Positions 34,386 through 43,700 of a DNA stretch of 64,000 bases are shown piece after piece; the stretch's first letter is position 1; each line of letters opens with the position of its first letter. This DNA comes from Deltaproteobacteria bacterium. Its GTDB lineage: Bacteria > Bdellovibrionota_C > UBA2361 > JAGFJO01. The notes under the pieces were generated by a model. The model was not told where the DNA came from and did no database searches. It worked only from the letters and a program-made list of their open reading frames with translations. The translations under genes and the position numbers were made by a program. The stretch is taken from assembly GCA_024102635.1 (NCBI GenBank), contig JAGFJO010000059.1:1-64000 (forward strand). Direction: 5' to 3'.

Positions 34386-36248
34386 ATGTCACGATCACAG
34401 ATATCTCTTCTGCCATCGGAAGGCCCCCGGTCAGCACAGACGGTGCCGGATACGCCACCGTCATCGCTCAATACGATAGTGACAAATTACATCGATAGAA
34501 GTCCTGAACGCCGCTGGGTGAACATGCTGCTCCCTGCCGCTCTGCCCCGGGAGTTGAAGCCAGATTCCTCCGAGAATCTGGCTATGGTGCGATTCAATGT
34601 GCCGGTGACCCGGGAAAACCAACCTATGGCTGTCAAGAAAGTTGCGCGAGCGCTTACACCGGCATTTCTTTTGCACGGGGAAGCTTTCACGGGGGATGCC
34701 GCACTTATCAGAGTAATATGCGAAGAGGGTGTCCAGTCTCTCGCGATTGACCGGATGCGCTTTCCGGACGCCATTCTAGGAGTGAACCTGGAGCAGCTTA
34801 AAGGCGAGATAGCGTCGAAGTATGCTGAATTGGGCGAGAAGCATACTCATACCACTCTTTATGCAGTCCAACTGGGAGCCGAACTGTACAAAGGCGCATT
34901 CGTGCGCGGCAGCCTTGGCAGCGAGGGATGGGAGGGCTACCGCGCTTGGCGCAATGATCTGAAGGCGAGATTCGGAGTTAATATCCGTTTAGTGTTTGAT
35001 CACGGGACAGTTGCGGGGGCGATTTCTCCTCCGGCCAATTTGCCGCAACATTCTTGCTCCTCCATGCTCCATGAGCAGGCTAGTCACAAAAATAATGGCA
35101 CTGTACAAAAGACGCCGAGGCTGACGAAGTCTGAATCTCAAATGATCAAAGGCGCGCTCAATTTCGCTAAAGATTGGCGCCGAATCTCCTTTTTCAGTGT
35201 GGATGGCCGCAACACAGTGGACCCTGAAGACATAGTGTCAATCTCCAATCCCTCGAAGAACGGCATGCACATTAAGTATTTAGTTCCGCTTCATGCAGCA
35301 CGGGCTGGAACGTTTAGGCAGGGAAAAACGGCTCTAGGCATAGGAGTCGAGGCGTACCTAACGAAGGACGGAACATTTGGTTACAACCATGGTGTCACGG
35401 CCGTTGTGCGAAACAGTGCCGTTCTATATTCGGATGATGTCAGTAAAGTTATTGAAAGGTTGCAAGTTAATGAAGGGCGTATAAAAAGCGGCAAACCCAA
35501 GCTTGATGATTCTATAAATGCAGGTGTTCGTGCAATTGAAGAAGATGGCATATTGCTGCAACAGCTCTCAGCACTGACCGATGCTGCCGTATCTCACATG
35601 GCGCGCCGCTTACGGGACGGGTCTCTAATCAAAATGAATCTTCAGAGTGAGTCTGAAGTTTTAAATCAGAAGTCTTATCGTGCTGAAGCCGCCGTCTTTG
35701 AGATGACTAAATTTGCGCAGAGAGCTTTTGCCGAATGGATCTTAAATCGTAAAAACCCCCCACCTGTTATTGTGCTGCGCCCCAACTTCAATTTCGGCAG
35801 TGAACTAGACGAGATCAAGAAAATTCTGCCATGGGTAACTACCGAAGCCATGGCCAATCCGGATAGGCGCCGCATGGTAGCATCGGTGCTTGCAAGTACA
35901 GGACACAGAGAGCTGCTTTCACGTTTTGCGCAGTCGTTTCCTATAGCCGCAAACGGTACCCAGTTTGCGGTTGTCAGTTCTGCGTGCGAGCTCGAGCCTC
36001 AAGATGTATGCCGCTTCAAGCGCGCTCACAGAGCCGCTATCGGTGCCGTCAATCAGATCCAGGCTCTCAGCGTGCTGCTTCCCGGAGCCCCTAGCTTTTC
36101 GGCAGACGAGCTGCGATTCTGTGTTAAGGGACTCTCTTTAAATGACTCCGATCTTAAACTTCGCTTCGGAGCGATGCTTTCAGACCGCATATCCGATACA
36201 AATAAATTCCTACGTGATGTGGGCGCCAGTACCTCATTTCCGGCTTAA
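34386..36248 (+). CDS. Divergent RNB-domain (RNase II/R-like) protein
   Basis: In this 620-residue protein the middle region (about 255-480) follows the order of an RNB domain. It has WRRISFFSVDGRNTVDPEDI in place of the RNase II TIDxxxTxDxDDA motif, and MHIKYLVPLHAARAG for the VAIADP strand. TKDGTFGYNHGVTAVVRNSA comes next, followed by YRAEAAVFEMTKFAQRAFAEW for the EEFMLLAN helix. Three of the four metal Asp positions appear kept and one is Glu (DxxxxxDxED). The segment ending in CSL and the R-rich catalytic motif are not evident. The first 250 residues and the end match nothing I know. It is cytosolic by sequence. It may be an altered or inactive ribonuclease. A PP2C-like gene follows. Confidence 0.5.
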   Translation: MSRSQISLLPSEGPRSAQTVPDTPPSSLNTIVTNYIDRSPERRWVNMLLPAALPRELKPDSSENLAMVRFNVPVTRENQPMAVKKVARALTPAFLLHGEAFTGDAALIRVICEEGVQSLAIDRMRFPDAILGVNLEQLKGEIASKYAELGEKHTHTTLYAVQLGAELYKGAFVRGSLGSEGWEGYRAWRNDLKARFGVNIRLVFDHGTVAGAISPPANLPQHSCSSMLHEQASHKNNGTVQKTPRLTKSESQMIKGALNFAKDWRRISFFSVDGRNTVDPEDIVSISNPSKNGMHIKYLVPLHAARAGTFRQGKTALGIGVEAYLTKDGTFGYNHGVTAVVRNSAVLYSDDVSKVIERLQVNEGRIKSGKPKLDDSINAGVRAIEEDGILLQQLSALTDAAVSHMARRLRDGSLIKMNLQSESEVLNQKSYRAEAAVFEMTKFAQRAFAEWILNRKNPPPVIVLRPNFNFGSELDEIKKILPWVTTEAMANPDRRRMVASVLASTGHRELLSRFAQSFPIAANGTQFAVVSSACELEPQDVCRFKRAHRAAIGAVNQIQALSVLLPGAPSFSADELRFCVKGLSLNDSDLKLRFGAMLSDRISDTNKFLRDVGASTSFPA

Positions 36249-36437
36249 AAATAAACACTTTCCCCTCGTTGATCTCGCTGACCTCTTTGTTTATTGCTGA
36301 AAGATCATTTGCAAATCCGCTGGCCCGGATCGTCAAAGCTCCAGATAGCAGCAAATCTAGATAGTCGCACGCTTAAAACTACAATGAGTAAAAAGGAGCG
36401 GCGAGGAGAAGGGCCCTTACTGCGCTACTAAATCTTA

Positions 36438-38024
36438 ATGATCAAAGCTGCTTATGAATCTGAGGCCGCATTTAAGGCTATTTCATGCATAACATTAGCG
36501 CAGTTTTGTTATTTTTATATGCCGAGTCAGCATCAGGATAAATCGGGGAAAGAAGGTGTCCTTTCCGATACCGATCTTGGCAAGATCGCAGCCAAGATCT
36601 TTGCTGAGCCACGCGATCCATTTGCCCCTGAGGTGCTGGAGTCCAAGATGGCGCGGCATGTTACGATAATGCATAAACTCGGGTTCCCTCTGCCTGCATG
36701 GGATGAGAGCAGTGCGCGGCTTTTGAATTCGGGCGCTATATTAAGTGACAGCAATGCTCAAATTGAGCTAAAAGATGCAGCGAAACGCGGAGTAGCGCGC
36801 AGACCCACCCGCTCAAGCCGTACGCTGGATCTTGAAGAGCTTGAGATCGAGACTTACTCCGCCCCCGGCTTCTACCACCTTCTTGGAAATAGGCCGTGCC
36901 AGGACGCAATAACAATCTCTCGTTCAAACAAGGCGGTTATCGTAGCAATGTGTGACGGCGTCTCAGGCTGTCCGTATTCAGAGCTGGGCGCTAACTTCCT
37001 CTCTCAGAAGGCGATCTCAGAAGCTGAAAGGGCCATATCGCAGCTGGCCGCGGGCGATACTATGCTTAAGCCCTGGTTCGCAGGTTCTATTCATCACTCT
37101 ATAGTCAAGGAACTGTTTGAGGTGTGTGAGAGACTAAATGTGCATCCGCAGGACGGCGCGAGCCTCTTTTTTGGTTCAACACTTCAGATGCTAATCATCA
37201 CGCCTCGTGAGCGAATGGTACTCTCTCTTTCGGACGGATATATGAAGGAGGGAGGCAAGCTGACGTCCTTTGTAAAGCATCTTCCTAAACCCCTAGTGCC
37301 AGTAGACGAAAGTCATGCGCCTTCAATATCGTACCTACTTACCTTTCCTCAAGGCATGTACGAGCACGAGGCCAGCAATGGAGTAGAGGCGCTAGCGATA
37401 CAGGCACGGGCTCTAAACATTTCTCACTACTCATCGGCGGCGAATATTAAAGAACTCGAATTATCTACTGACGGGACTCGCTATACAGCGGAGTATCGGC
37501 CCTTCTTCGGCAGGCAGAAATACTCAGGCTGTGATTTTCCGCTTGGCACACTGCTAGATCAATATTCCTCAAGCGAGGTGAACTATGCCGTTTACCTTCA
37601 CCATTTGGCGATGATGGGTAGGCGGCATGCCGAACAAACCAAGCTGGCGCGTCCCGTGAGCCAACCTCCTTACACTTGGTGTGATGAGATGCCGGCGGCA
37701 ATTCCTCCACGCGACCTCGCAACTTTTCAATTAAAGGTACTGGAGGTGATAAAGGGCAGCTCGCCGGAAGCGAGAGAGCTAATGGAGGAGAGTTCTTTAT
37801 CTCAGCTTCCGACAGCGAAACTGCAAGGATTACTCCTAGGCACCGACCTTAGAGATAATCCTATGGAAGATGAGCACATGAGACGCGAGGGTTGGAAGGC
37901 TTTATCGAAAATCGGCGCATTTGCAGAGGAGGTACTCAAGGAAAAGTTCGAGATTGAACTCTCTTCTGAGTCCGTGCCGTTGTATGATGATGTAACAATC
38001 TGCCGGATAAAGCGAGGTGGATGA
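36438..38024 (+). CDS. PP2C-like phosphatase with N-terminal extension
   Basis: This 528-residue protein has a PP2C/PPM-type core from about residue 145. It includes GNRPCQD (about 151-157), AMCDGVSGCPYSELGANFLS (DGxxG, about 172-177), a FGSTLQMLII strand, LSLSDGYM (about 263-270) and YDDVTICRI at the C-terminus. The metal-binding aspartates of these motifs are present, so Mn/Mg-dependent phosphatase activity is plausible. The first 140 residues and a helical insert (about 390-500) are not recognised. No partner kinase is next to it. The nearest neighbour is the RNB-like gene 190 nt upstream on the same strand, which could be cotranscribed. Confidence 0.65.
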   Translation: MIKAAYESEAAFKAISCITLAQFCYFYMPSQHQDKSGKEGVLSDTDLGKIAAKIFAEPRDPFAPEVLESKMARHVTIMHKLGFPLPAWDESSARLLNSGAILSDSNAQIELKDAAKRGVARRPTRSSRTLDLEELEIETYSAPGFYHLLGNRPCQDAITISRSNKAVIVAMCDGVSGCPYSELGANFLSQKAISEAERAISQLAAGDTMLKPWFAGSIHHSIVKELFEVCERLNVHPQDGASLFFGSTLQMLIITPRERMVLSLSDGYMKEGGKLTSFVKHLPKPLVPVDESHAPSISYLLTFPQGMYEHEASNGVEALAIQARALNISHYSSAANIKELELSTDGTRYTAEYRPFFGRQKYSGCDFPLGTLLDQYSSSEVNYAVYLHHLAMMGRRHAEQTKLARPVSQPPYTWCDEMPAAIPPRDLATFQLKVLEVIKGSSPEARELMEESSLSQLPTAKLQGLLLGTDLRDNPMEDEHMRREGWKALSKIGAFAEEVLKEKFEIELSSESVPLYDDVTICRIKRGG

Positions 38025-38038
38025 TTGAGGCCGAATAC

Positions 38039-39682
38039 TTAAATGGCTCGCCCTTTCTTGGCGGATTTACTGCGAGCCCGTGCGGTCTCCCATAACTTAC
38101 TCGCTTCAATGCCGCGTTCAAACATCATGGCTGAGGCCGCTTCTGCCATTAAGAGAGGGGTATTTTCGTTCGCGCGCCACTTTTTGCTGCTGCTTTCGAA
38201 CCAATACGCTTCAGGCAAGCGCATCGCCGGAATCTCGACCTTGCAGGAGTCATATACTTTGACGTAACTATCCTTGCTCTTAGTAATTTGGGCGAGGGAG
38301 CGCTTCAGATGCCTCTCTCCCAAAAGAAAAGATGCTTCATCCATTCCGCTCGAGCTAAGATAGCGCTGAAAGTAGTACGCAGAGATGAGCGGATCAAAAA
38401 GCGTCCATTCCGCAGCTTTATAACCCTCCTTTGAGATATCGCAAAAGCAACCGCTCTCATTGATTGGATAATCCATCCCAAGATATTCGTCGTTGTCCCG
38501 CCGGGTAAAGCCAACCTCTCCCATGCGATCACGGTAGAGGGCGGAAAGAATTGCGCGTTCCTGTGTTCCGCTGAGTCCGGGATTAAAGGGAAAGAGAAGG
38601 AAAGCCAGCGCCGAGTCCGATGGGTAGCGCTCCGTTTCCACGGCGGCGCTTCCGCTTTTTGGAATTCTCGCGGTTAAGACCCGTTCGCCCTCGATTAAAC
38701 CGGTCGAGAGCTCTTCCCGAAGCGAGGGGCCACCCTCCGGATTATAAATTTGAAAAGTGTCCCAGTTGTTCCTTTCGAAGTAGGCGAGCGCCTCCTTGAG
38801 TGCTGCTACGCATATTCCGACGCTTGAAGCGCGGCTCGGCTCAAGCCTATCCTCCCACGGCCCGTGGTCATGCTGTTCCCAAAAGCGGATACGGTTCAAA
38901 AACTTAAGCGCCACCGAGTATATAGAATCAATTCCGTTGTCGGGATTGATATCCGCAGTTATGAGATGGTCGATCGCCTTAAGATCGAGCAGGTTTCGAT
39001 TGGCAAGCCAGAAAGTCGCATATAGCCACATCCCGATAGCATCGAGCTGACTGTGGCTCCAGTCTTGCTCGGACTCTATCATGTTCCCGGACTCGTCTAT
39101 GCGCGCCCGGATATGAGGGAGGTCCCTATTGGGGTTTCCATAACGGTACTTGGCCGCCGGGTCGTTGTCATAGTGAAAACCTATGAAGCGGCTTCGCTGT
39201 TCTTCTCTTCCATAGAAACACGCGATATTCGACATCGCTTTGCGGCTTTCGTTCGGATGCCTTGTCATCGCCAGAGCGATAGCAACAATGGCAGCATCGC
39301 GCGTCCAAGCATGCTGAGCGTAGTCACTCGCCGGATTCAGCCCCGCCGGAATAGTGCCTGTGTCATACAAGTGAATCTCAAATTGAAGATTGCTTAGAAT
39401 AGCGCTCAGATCCTGGTGGGATATAGGAAGCGCACTACGAATGAACTTCCCTAAAGGATGGCGCCGAACCAGTGACGGGCAAAGCGGAATTTGATCCGGC
39501 AGCAAGACTGCTTCTGCGAAGAAGAAATCGTTGCCGGGCTGTAGACCAAAAATCCGTTCAAGTTTCTGAAGTTTTCTAAGGATCAGTTTATCGAAATTGA
39601 GCCGCGGGACGCGCCTTGAGCCTTGTGGCTGAAGCTTAGCGACCAAATCGACACCTTTGACCTGCGGCTTCACCGGTGACAT
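38039..39682 (-). CDS. GH15/phosphorylase-kinase-like (alpha/alpha)6 barrel protein
   Basis: This 547-residue protein resembles glucoamylases and the phosphorylase b kinase alpha/beta subunits. It has GTIPAGLNPASDYAQHAWTRDAAIVAIALAM (about 125-155), SQLDAIGMWLYATFWLANR, and EDRLEPSRASSVGICVAALKEAL. A GH15-like acid pair may lie around EEQRSRFIG and WEDRLEP, but the catalytic Glu is not certain. PhK-like features are the VYDSCKVEIPAMRLPE and NENTPLLMAEA blocks. It may hydrolyse or bind alpha-glucan. The start ATG at 39682 has GTGAGG 5 nt upstream and is preferred over an upstream start at 39748. Confidence 0.7.
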   Translation of the reverse strand: MSPVKPQVKGVDLVAKLQPQGSRRVPRLNFDKLILRKLQKLERIFGLQPGNDFFFAEAVLLPDQIPLCPSLVRRHPLGKFIRSALPISHQDLSAILSNLQFEIHLYDTGTIPAGLNPASDYAQHAWTRDAAIVAIALAMTRHPNESRKAMSNIACFYGREEQRSRFIGFHYDNDPAAKYRYGNPNRDLPHIRARIDESGNMIESEQDWSHSQLDAIGMWLYATFWLANRNLLDLKAIDHLITADINPDNGIDSIYSVALKFLNRIRFWEQHDHGPWEDRLEPSRASSVGICVAALKEALAYFERNNWDTFQIYNPEGGPSLREELSTGLIEGERVLTARIPKSGSAAVETERYPSDSALAFLLFPFNPGLSGTQERAILSALYRDRMGEVGFTRRDNDEYLGMDYPINESGCFCDISKEGYKAAEWTLFDPLISAYYFQRYLSSSGMDEASFLLGERHLKRSLAQITKSKDSYVKVYDSCKVEIPAMRLPEAYWFESSSKKWRANENTPLLMAEAASAMMFERGIEASKLWETARARSKSAKKGRAI

Positions 39683-39829
39683 AAAAACCTCACTGTCATA
39701 CCTATTATATCGGACACTGCTGACTTCTATTAGATTGAGATTTAACATCTCTCAAAGGGTTAGCAAATACGCTAAGTTGCGCACGGCTTGATGTGTCAGA
39801 GTGATCATTCAGCGGTGTGCGTAAAAAAC

Positions 39830-40495
39830 TTACGCAGGCTCTTTCAATTTGTCGGCAAAGTCTTTCTTGAGCTTTTTAAGCTTGGGCGCGATTACCAGCT
39901 CACAATAGGGCTTGGAAGGATTAAGCTGAAAGTAATCTTGGTGGTAATCCTCAGCTCTGTAAAACTCTTTGAGCGGCTCTATAGATGTGACTAACGGGGC
40001 TGACCATAATCCGGATTTATCTATCTCTTCTTTGATCTTTTGTGCCGACGCTTTCTGCGTCTCGTCACCATAAAAAATTACGGAACGGTACTGCGGGCCA
40101 TGATCGTTTCCCTGCCGATTCACCGTCGTCGGATCATGGGTATGAAAGAAAACGCGCAGAAGGTCTTCGTAGCTAATAACCTTGGGGTCAAATGCTATTT
40201 TTGCGACTTCCACATGCGCGGTGCTGCCGGAGGCTACCTTATCGTATCGTGCGCTCACCGCATCGCCGCCCGCGTACCCCGATTCGGCGTCCTGCACGCC
40301 TTTCAAATTCTCGAACACGGCCTCGACACACCAAAAACAGCCGCCTCCCAGTACAGCGTACTGCAATCCGCTTTTCATCTCCCTACTACCTCCGGAATGA
40401 TTATTCTCCGCGCCGATTGAATCGGAAATGTTAAATCCGGTCAATGTTAAAGCCGCTAAAACTATTGTGCCGATGGCCTGACGAAATAATCTCAT
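39830..40495 (-). CDS. msrA: Peptide methionine sulfoxide reductase A, exported
   Basis: This 221-residue enzyme reduces methionine-S-sulfoxide in proteins. The catalytic motif GGGCFWCVEAVFENLKGV has Cys53 as the nucleophile. Other MsrA blocks are SGYAGGDA, FDPKVISYEDLLRVFFHTHDPTT and RAEDYHQDYFQLNPSKPYC, with the last Cys likely the resolving residue. The N-terminal 28 residues form a signal peptide (FRQAIGTIVLAALTLTG), so it acts in the periplasm, not the cytosol. ATG at 40495 is used rather than TTG at 40501. The divergent neighbour is a HAD hydrolase 40 nt away. Confidence 0.93.
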   Translation of the reverse strand: MRLFRQAIGTIVLAALTLTGFNISDSIGAENNHSGGSREMKSGLQYAVLGGGCFWCVEAVFENLKGVQDAESGYAGGDAVSARYDKVASGSTAHVEVAKIAFDPKVISYEDLLRVFFHTHDPTTVNRQGNDHGPQYRSVIFYGDETQKASAQKIKEEIDKSGLWSAPLVTSIEPLKEFYRAEDYHQDYFQLNPSKPYCELVIAPKLKKLKKDFADKLKEPA

Positions 40496-40535
40496 ATACA
40501 ATTGGCATTATACCTGGACTTATAGAGAGCGAAAG

Positions 40536-41180
40536 ATGAACGCATCAGACCTCGGTAATATCAAGAACATTATATTCGATCTGGGAGGAGTAATACTCAA
40601 CATTGATCACACTTTAACCGAAAAGTGCTTTGCCAAATTCGGTATCAAGAACTTGTTCGCTCATTACAAAACGCTGACGGAGGATAACTACTTCGACCAT
40701 TTTGAATGCGGACGAATATCGGCAGACGAGTTCGCGGCCAAGCTATGCGCCGACTTCGGTGCAGAGATAGAGCGGGAGCTCTTCGTATCCGCCTGGAACG
40801 CGCTGCTTCAAGATCTCCCGGTTGAGCGGGTGAGGGCGCTTGAAAGTGTCAAAGAGCGCTATCGGACTTTTCTGCTAAGCAATACAAATGAGATTCACAT
40901 TGACTCGTTTCATTCATATATGCAGACCAGCTTCGGCTATCCTGATTTATCGCATCTTTTCGAGAAGGTCTATTATTCATGCCGCATCGGTGCGCGCAAG
41001 CCGGACCAGGAGATCTTTAGGATAGTTCTGAGCGATGCGGGGATGAATGCGCACGAAACACTCTTTCTCGATGACTCGGGGAGCAATGTTGCCTCAGCGA
41101 GAGCTGTCGGTTTGCATGCTGTACAAATTGCCGGAGAGGTGGACTTGCTGTCTGTGCTGTCCGGTTTGCGGGGGGTATAA
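40536..41180 (+). CDS. HAD-superfamily hydrolase (YihX-like phosphatase)
   Basis: This 214-residue cytosolic phosphatase has the four HAD motifs: DLGGV (motif I, IIFDLGGVIL, the second Asp replaced by Gly), LLSNTNE (motif II), RKPDQEIFR (motif III Lys) and LFLDDSGSNVASA (motif IV). A helical cap lies between them. The DLGGV form fits the alpha-D-glucose-1-phosphatase YihX subgroup. The hexokinase-like and GH15-like genes in this window make sugar-phosphate substrates plausible (inference). Its ribosome site is GAGAGCGAAAG. Confidence 0.8.
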   Translation: MNASDLGNIKNIIFDLGGVILNIDHTLTEKCFAKFGIKNLFAHYKTLTEDNYFDHFECGRISADEFAAKLCADFGAEIERELFVSAWNALLQDLPVERVRALESVKERYRTFLLSNTNEIHIDSFHSYMQTSFGYPDLSHLFEKVYYSCRIGARKPDQEIFRIVLSDAGMNAHETLFLDDSGSNVASARAVGLHAVQIAGEVDLLSVLSGLRGV

Positions 41181-41241
41181 CTGCGCTGTTACAATCGAAA
41201 TCGATACCTAACGGCATCCTTCTCGATAATGCGCGGCAATT

Positions 41242-42648
41242 ATGAGCGCAAGATTCCTATCTAAACCACCACTGATGCTGGCGCTTTTAAGCGTCTGCTT
41301 ACTGTTATTTTATATCTACTGGTATGACTTCGCGCTCTACGCCAAGATACTACTTCAGTTTCCGGCAGGCGGCGCGAGTTTTTGGAAGCAGTACTTCTAT
41401 CTTGGGTGGCTGATCGTATTTTCTCTTGCATTATATTTCTTTCGCTCACCTATCCATTTCGCTTCTCGCTTTGTGCTGATTCCGATTTTCTTGCTTGCTG
41501 TTGTAGGAATCATTGCGCATTTCCACCTAGTTCTGCGTCTAGCACTTGCCCCTTTAGATTATTCAGTCGTCGTAGACAAAGGACTAGTTTCAAGCCAGCA
41601 GTTATTTCACTCGCACGTCATGAAAGGCATGGTAGGCTGGCTGGCCAAAAGCGTTTACACAGATTTCTCCCTTCGGGCTGATGCAGGTCTGCCGTATCTA
41701 ACTTTGCTCCCCGGCTGGTTCTTTGCTATTTCACTAGCTTTGTTTATCGCCTCCGTCCTGAGTGTGCTCCTAGTCCTTAAGGCAGTCTGCACTGATAAAT
41801 GCTCTGTGTTGAAGCTCTTTATTTTAGCAACTTTGGGGTTCTACATCGTCCGGCCGCTTGTCGACGGCGGCGCATTTTCCAGCGAGTTTGTTGCCGCCGC
41901 CGGTCCGTTCACCGCTTTAGCTTTAGCACGCCGGGTTGATATCAATAAATGGGCCGGAGTTATATTAGCTGTATTTGCTCTCCTAATTGATCATCTATTC
42001 CGTTCAGAGGTGCTTCCGGAAAGCGTCGGCTGGGTAATCAAGGATAGCTTTATGCATCTTTGCTTTATAGCAGCCATGCTATTTCTGATACATGAGACGC
42101 TCCGGCCCATAGCGAAGGCGAGCATTGCTTTCCTGCTCTTTATTGCAGCGGGGTATCTAAATCGCGGGCACTTCATATGGCATGAACTAAAGCATATGAA
42201 CGAAATACACCCGGCAGGCACAGAGGTTATTATTACATCCGATCAAGGTTTAGATTATCCGGGCCAGGTCATTAACAGTGATGCGCCCGTCAAGATATTC
42301 TCGCACCGCCTTCAGAGCGAAACCAGCTTATGGCATTTATTTGCAATGTATCATTCCCCGCCCGGGTATTTCCCTGCGATTGCTGACGGCAAGGGCTGCA
42401 GAGTGACGGAACACTATCGTGTGACCGGTACTATTCACGCCATCGGCGAAGACCGAAATATCATTGACTGCGCCGGTGGAGTCGCCGAGAGCCTGGCTAT
42501 TCATTGGTACCCCTCGGCTCAAGATCTACGGATAGGCCGGTATGAAGGAAGGATTTTTGGTTGCATTTCAAATTCCGGTTCCTACACTCTTGCACGAAGA
42601 CTGACAAATTGCGGACTTACGCAGTTTACGCTCACTCCCGATAAATGA
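41242..42648 (+). CDS. Polytopic membrane protein, function unknown
   Basis: This 468-residue protein has about nine membrane helices in the first 310 residues and a soluble periplasmic-type tail of about 150 residues (from IWHELKHMNEIHPAG). Three cysteines in the tail (CRVTEH, CAGGVAE, CISNSG) could form disulfides. No glycosyltransferase motif is seen, although the layout resembles membrane glycosyltransferases. Its stop overlaps the start of a flippase-like gene by ATGA, so the two probably form a functional pair. Confidence 0.6.
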   Translation: MSARFLSKPPLMLALLSVCLLLFYIYWYDFALYAKILLQFPAGGASFWKQYFYLGWLIVFSLALYFFRSPIHFASRFVLIPIFLLAVVGIIAHFHLVLRLALAPLDYSVVVDKGLVSSQQLFHSHVMKGMVGWLAKSVYTDFSLRADAGLPYLTLLPGWFFAISLALFIASVLSVLLVLKAVCTDKCSVLKLFILATLGFYIVRPLVDGGAFSSEFVAAAGPFTALALARRVDINKWAGVILAVFALLIDHLFRSEVLPESVGWVIKDSFMHLCFIAAMLFLIHETLRPIAKASIAFLLFIAAGYLNRGHFIWHELKHMNEIHPAGTEVIITSDQGLDYPGQVINSDAPVKIFSHRLQSETSLWHLFAMYHSPPGYFPAIADGKGCRVTEHYRVTGTIHAIGEDRNIIDCAGGVAESLAIHWYPSAQDLRIGRYEGRIFGCISNSGSYTLARRLTNCGLTQFTLTPDK

Positions 42649-43604
42649 TTCAGATGTCGAACAAACACAACCAAGCATGGCGGGCGTTTCAAACGTTCGC
42701 AGCCGCCATGCTTCTGTGGTTGATGGTGCGGGCGGCCGGTATCGATGGACTGAAGCAGGCGCTGCTTCAACTTACCTGGGGAACGGCGCTATATTTACTT
42801 TTACTCAGTGCGGTGATGCTCTATGTCGGCAGCTTGAAATGGAAGCTGTTCATCAATCATGTCTCACGCGGAATTTCAACGCTCCAAGTGATGCGAATTT
42901 ATTTGATCGGATATTTCGTCAATCTCGTTTTGCCGTCTTATGTCGGAGGAGATGTCGTCCGCAGCTTCTATGCCGGCAGAAAGATCGGTCATCATGAAGC
43001 GATTGCGACGGTGCTCCTTGAGCGGCTTTCAATGATTGTTGTTGTCTTATTAATCTTGCCCGCCGCACTGTACCGTGTCGGCATCTCGGCTCTTTCCCTC
43101 AATTATTCCTTAGCGGCATTGATTGTGGTATCAATTGGCGCCGCGGCCTTCAGTCTCGTCCGGTGTGTACTGAAACGCACTTTCTCCTGGGGCATGAGCC
43201 GCGCCGGAGCCCACGTTGAGAAAGTCAGGCAAGCGCTTCATGTTACTTACAAGGCCCCACGGCTGTTTGTTAAAGCCATGCTTCTATCATTTCTATATCA
43301 TGCCCTCAGCGCGCTGAACGTAGCAGCCTCGGGGTATGCCGTGGGATGGGAAGCTCCTCCCCTTTTGGAGATCTTTATCCTGCTGCCTTTCGTGTTTATA
43401 TTGACGTCTCTGCCTGTCACTCCGAGCTCATTAGGAGTTCAGGAGGGGGCTTTCTTTCTAATGCTGAATTTTTTAGGCGCATCAGAGGCACAGGCTCTTG
43501 CGGCGGCTATGGTGCTCCGAGCAAAATCGATTGTATTGGCTATGCTGGGCGGGATCTGCTGGCTTTGTCAGCGCGACAGAGGTGACCGAATCAAGTTTTT
43601 ATAA
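42645..43604 (+). CDS. Flippase-like (UPF0104/LPG synthase TM) membrane protein
   Basis: This 319-residue protein has about eight membrane helices. Family marks are WGTALYLLLLSAVMLYVGSLKWKLF, the conserved IYLIGYFVNLVLPSYVGGDVVRSFYAG loop and the C-terminal LPVTPSSLGVQEGAFFLML block. These match the lysylphosphatidylglycerol-synthase TM / UPF0104 group, some of which are linked to lipid translocation. No synthase domain is fused. It is coupled to the preceding polytopic protein. Confidence 0.8.
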   Translation: MIQMSNKHNQAWRAFQTFAAAMLLWLMVRAAGIDGLKQALLQLTWGTALYLLLLSAVMLYVGSLKWKLFINHVSRGISTLQVMRIYLIGYFVNLVLPSYVGGDVVRSFYAGRKIGHHEAIATVLLERLSMIVVVLLILPAALYRVGISALSLNYSLAALIVVSIGAAAFSLVRCVLKRTFSWGMSRAGAHVEKVRQALHVTYKAPRLFVKAMLLSFLYHALSALNVAASGYAVGWEAPPLLEIFILLPFVFILTSLPVTPSSLGVQEGAFFLMLNFLGASEAQALAAAMVLRAKSIVLAMLGGICWLCQRDRGDRIKFL

Positions 43605-43700
43605 GTCCTTTCCCGGCAAGGTGCCGAGATCAAATACGGGCTTTTGGATTTTTTCCGATAATAAGCTAGACTCCCTGAAGGAAATTCGGGAGGACGGACC

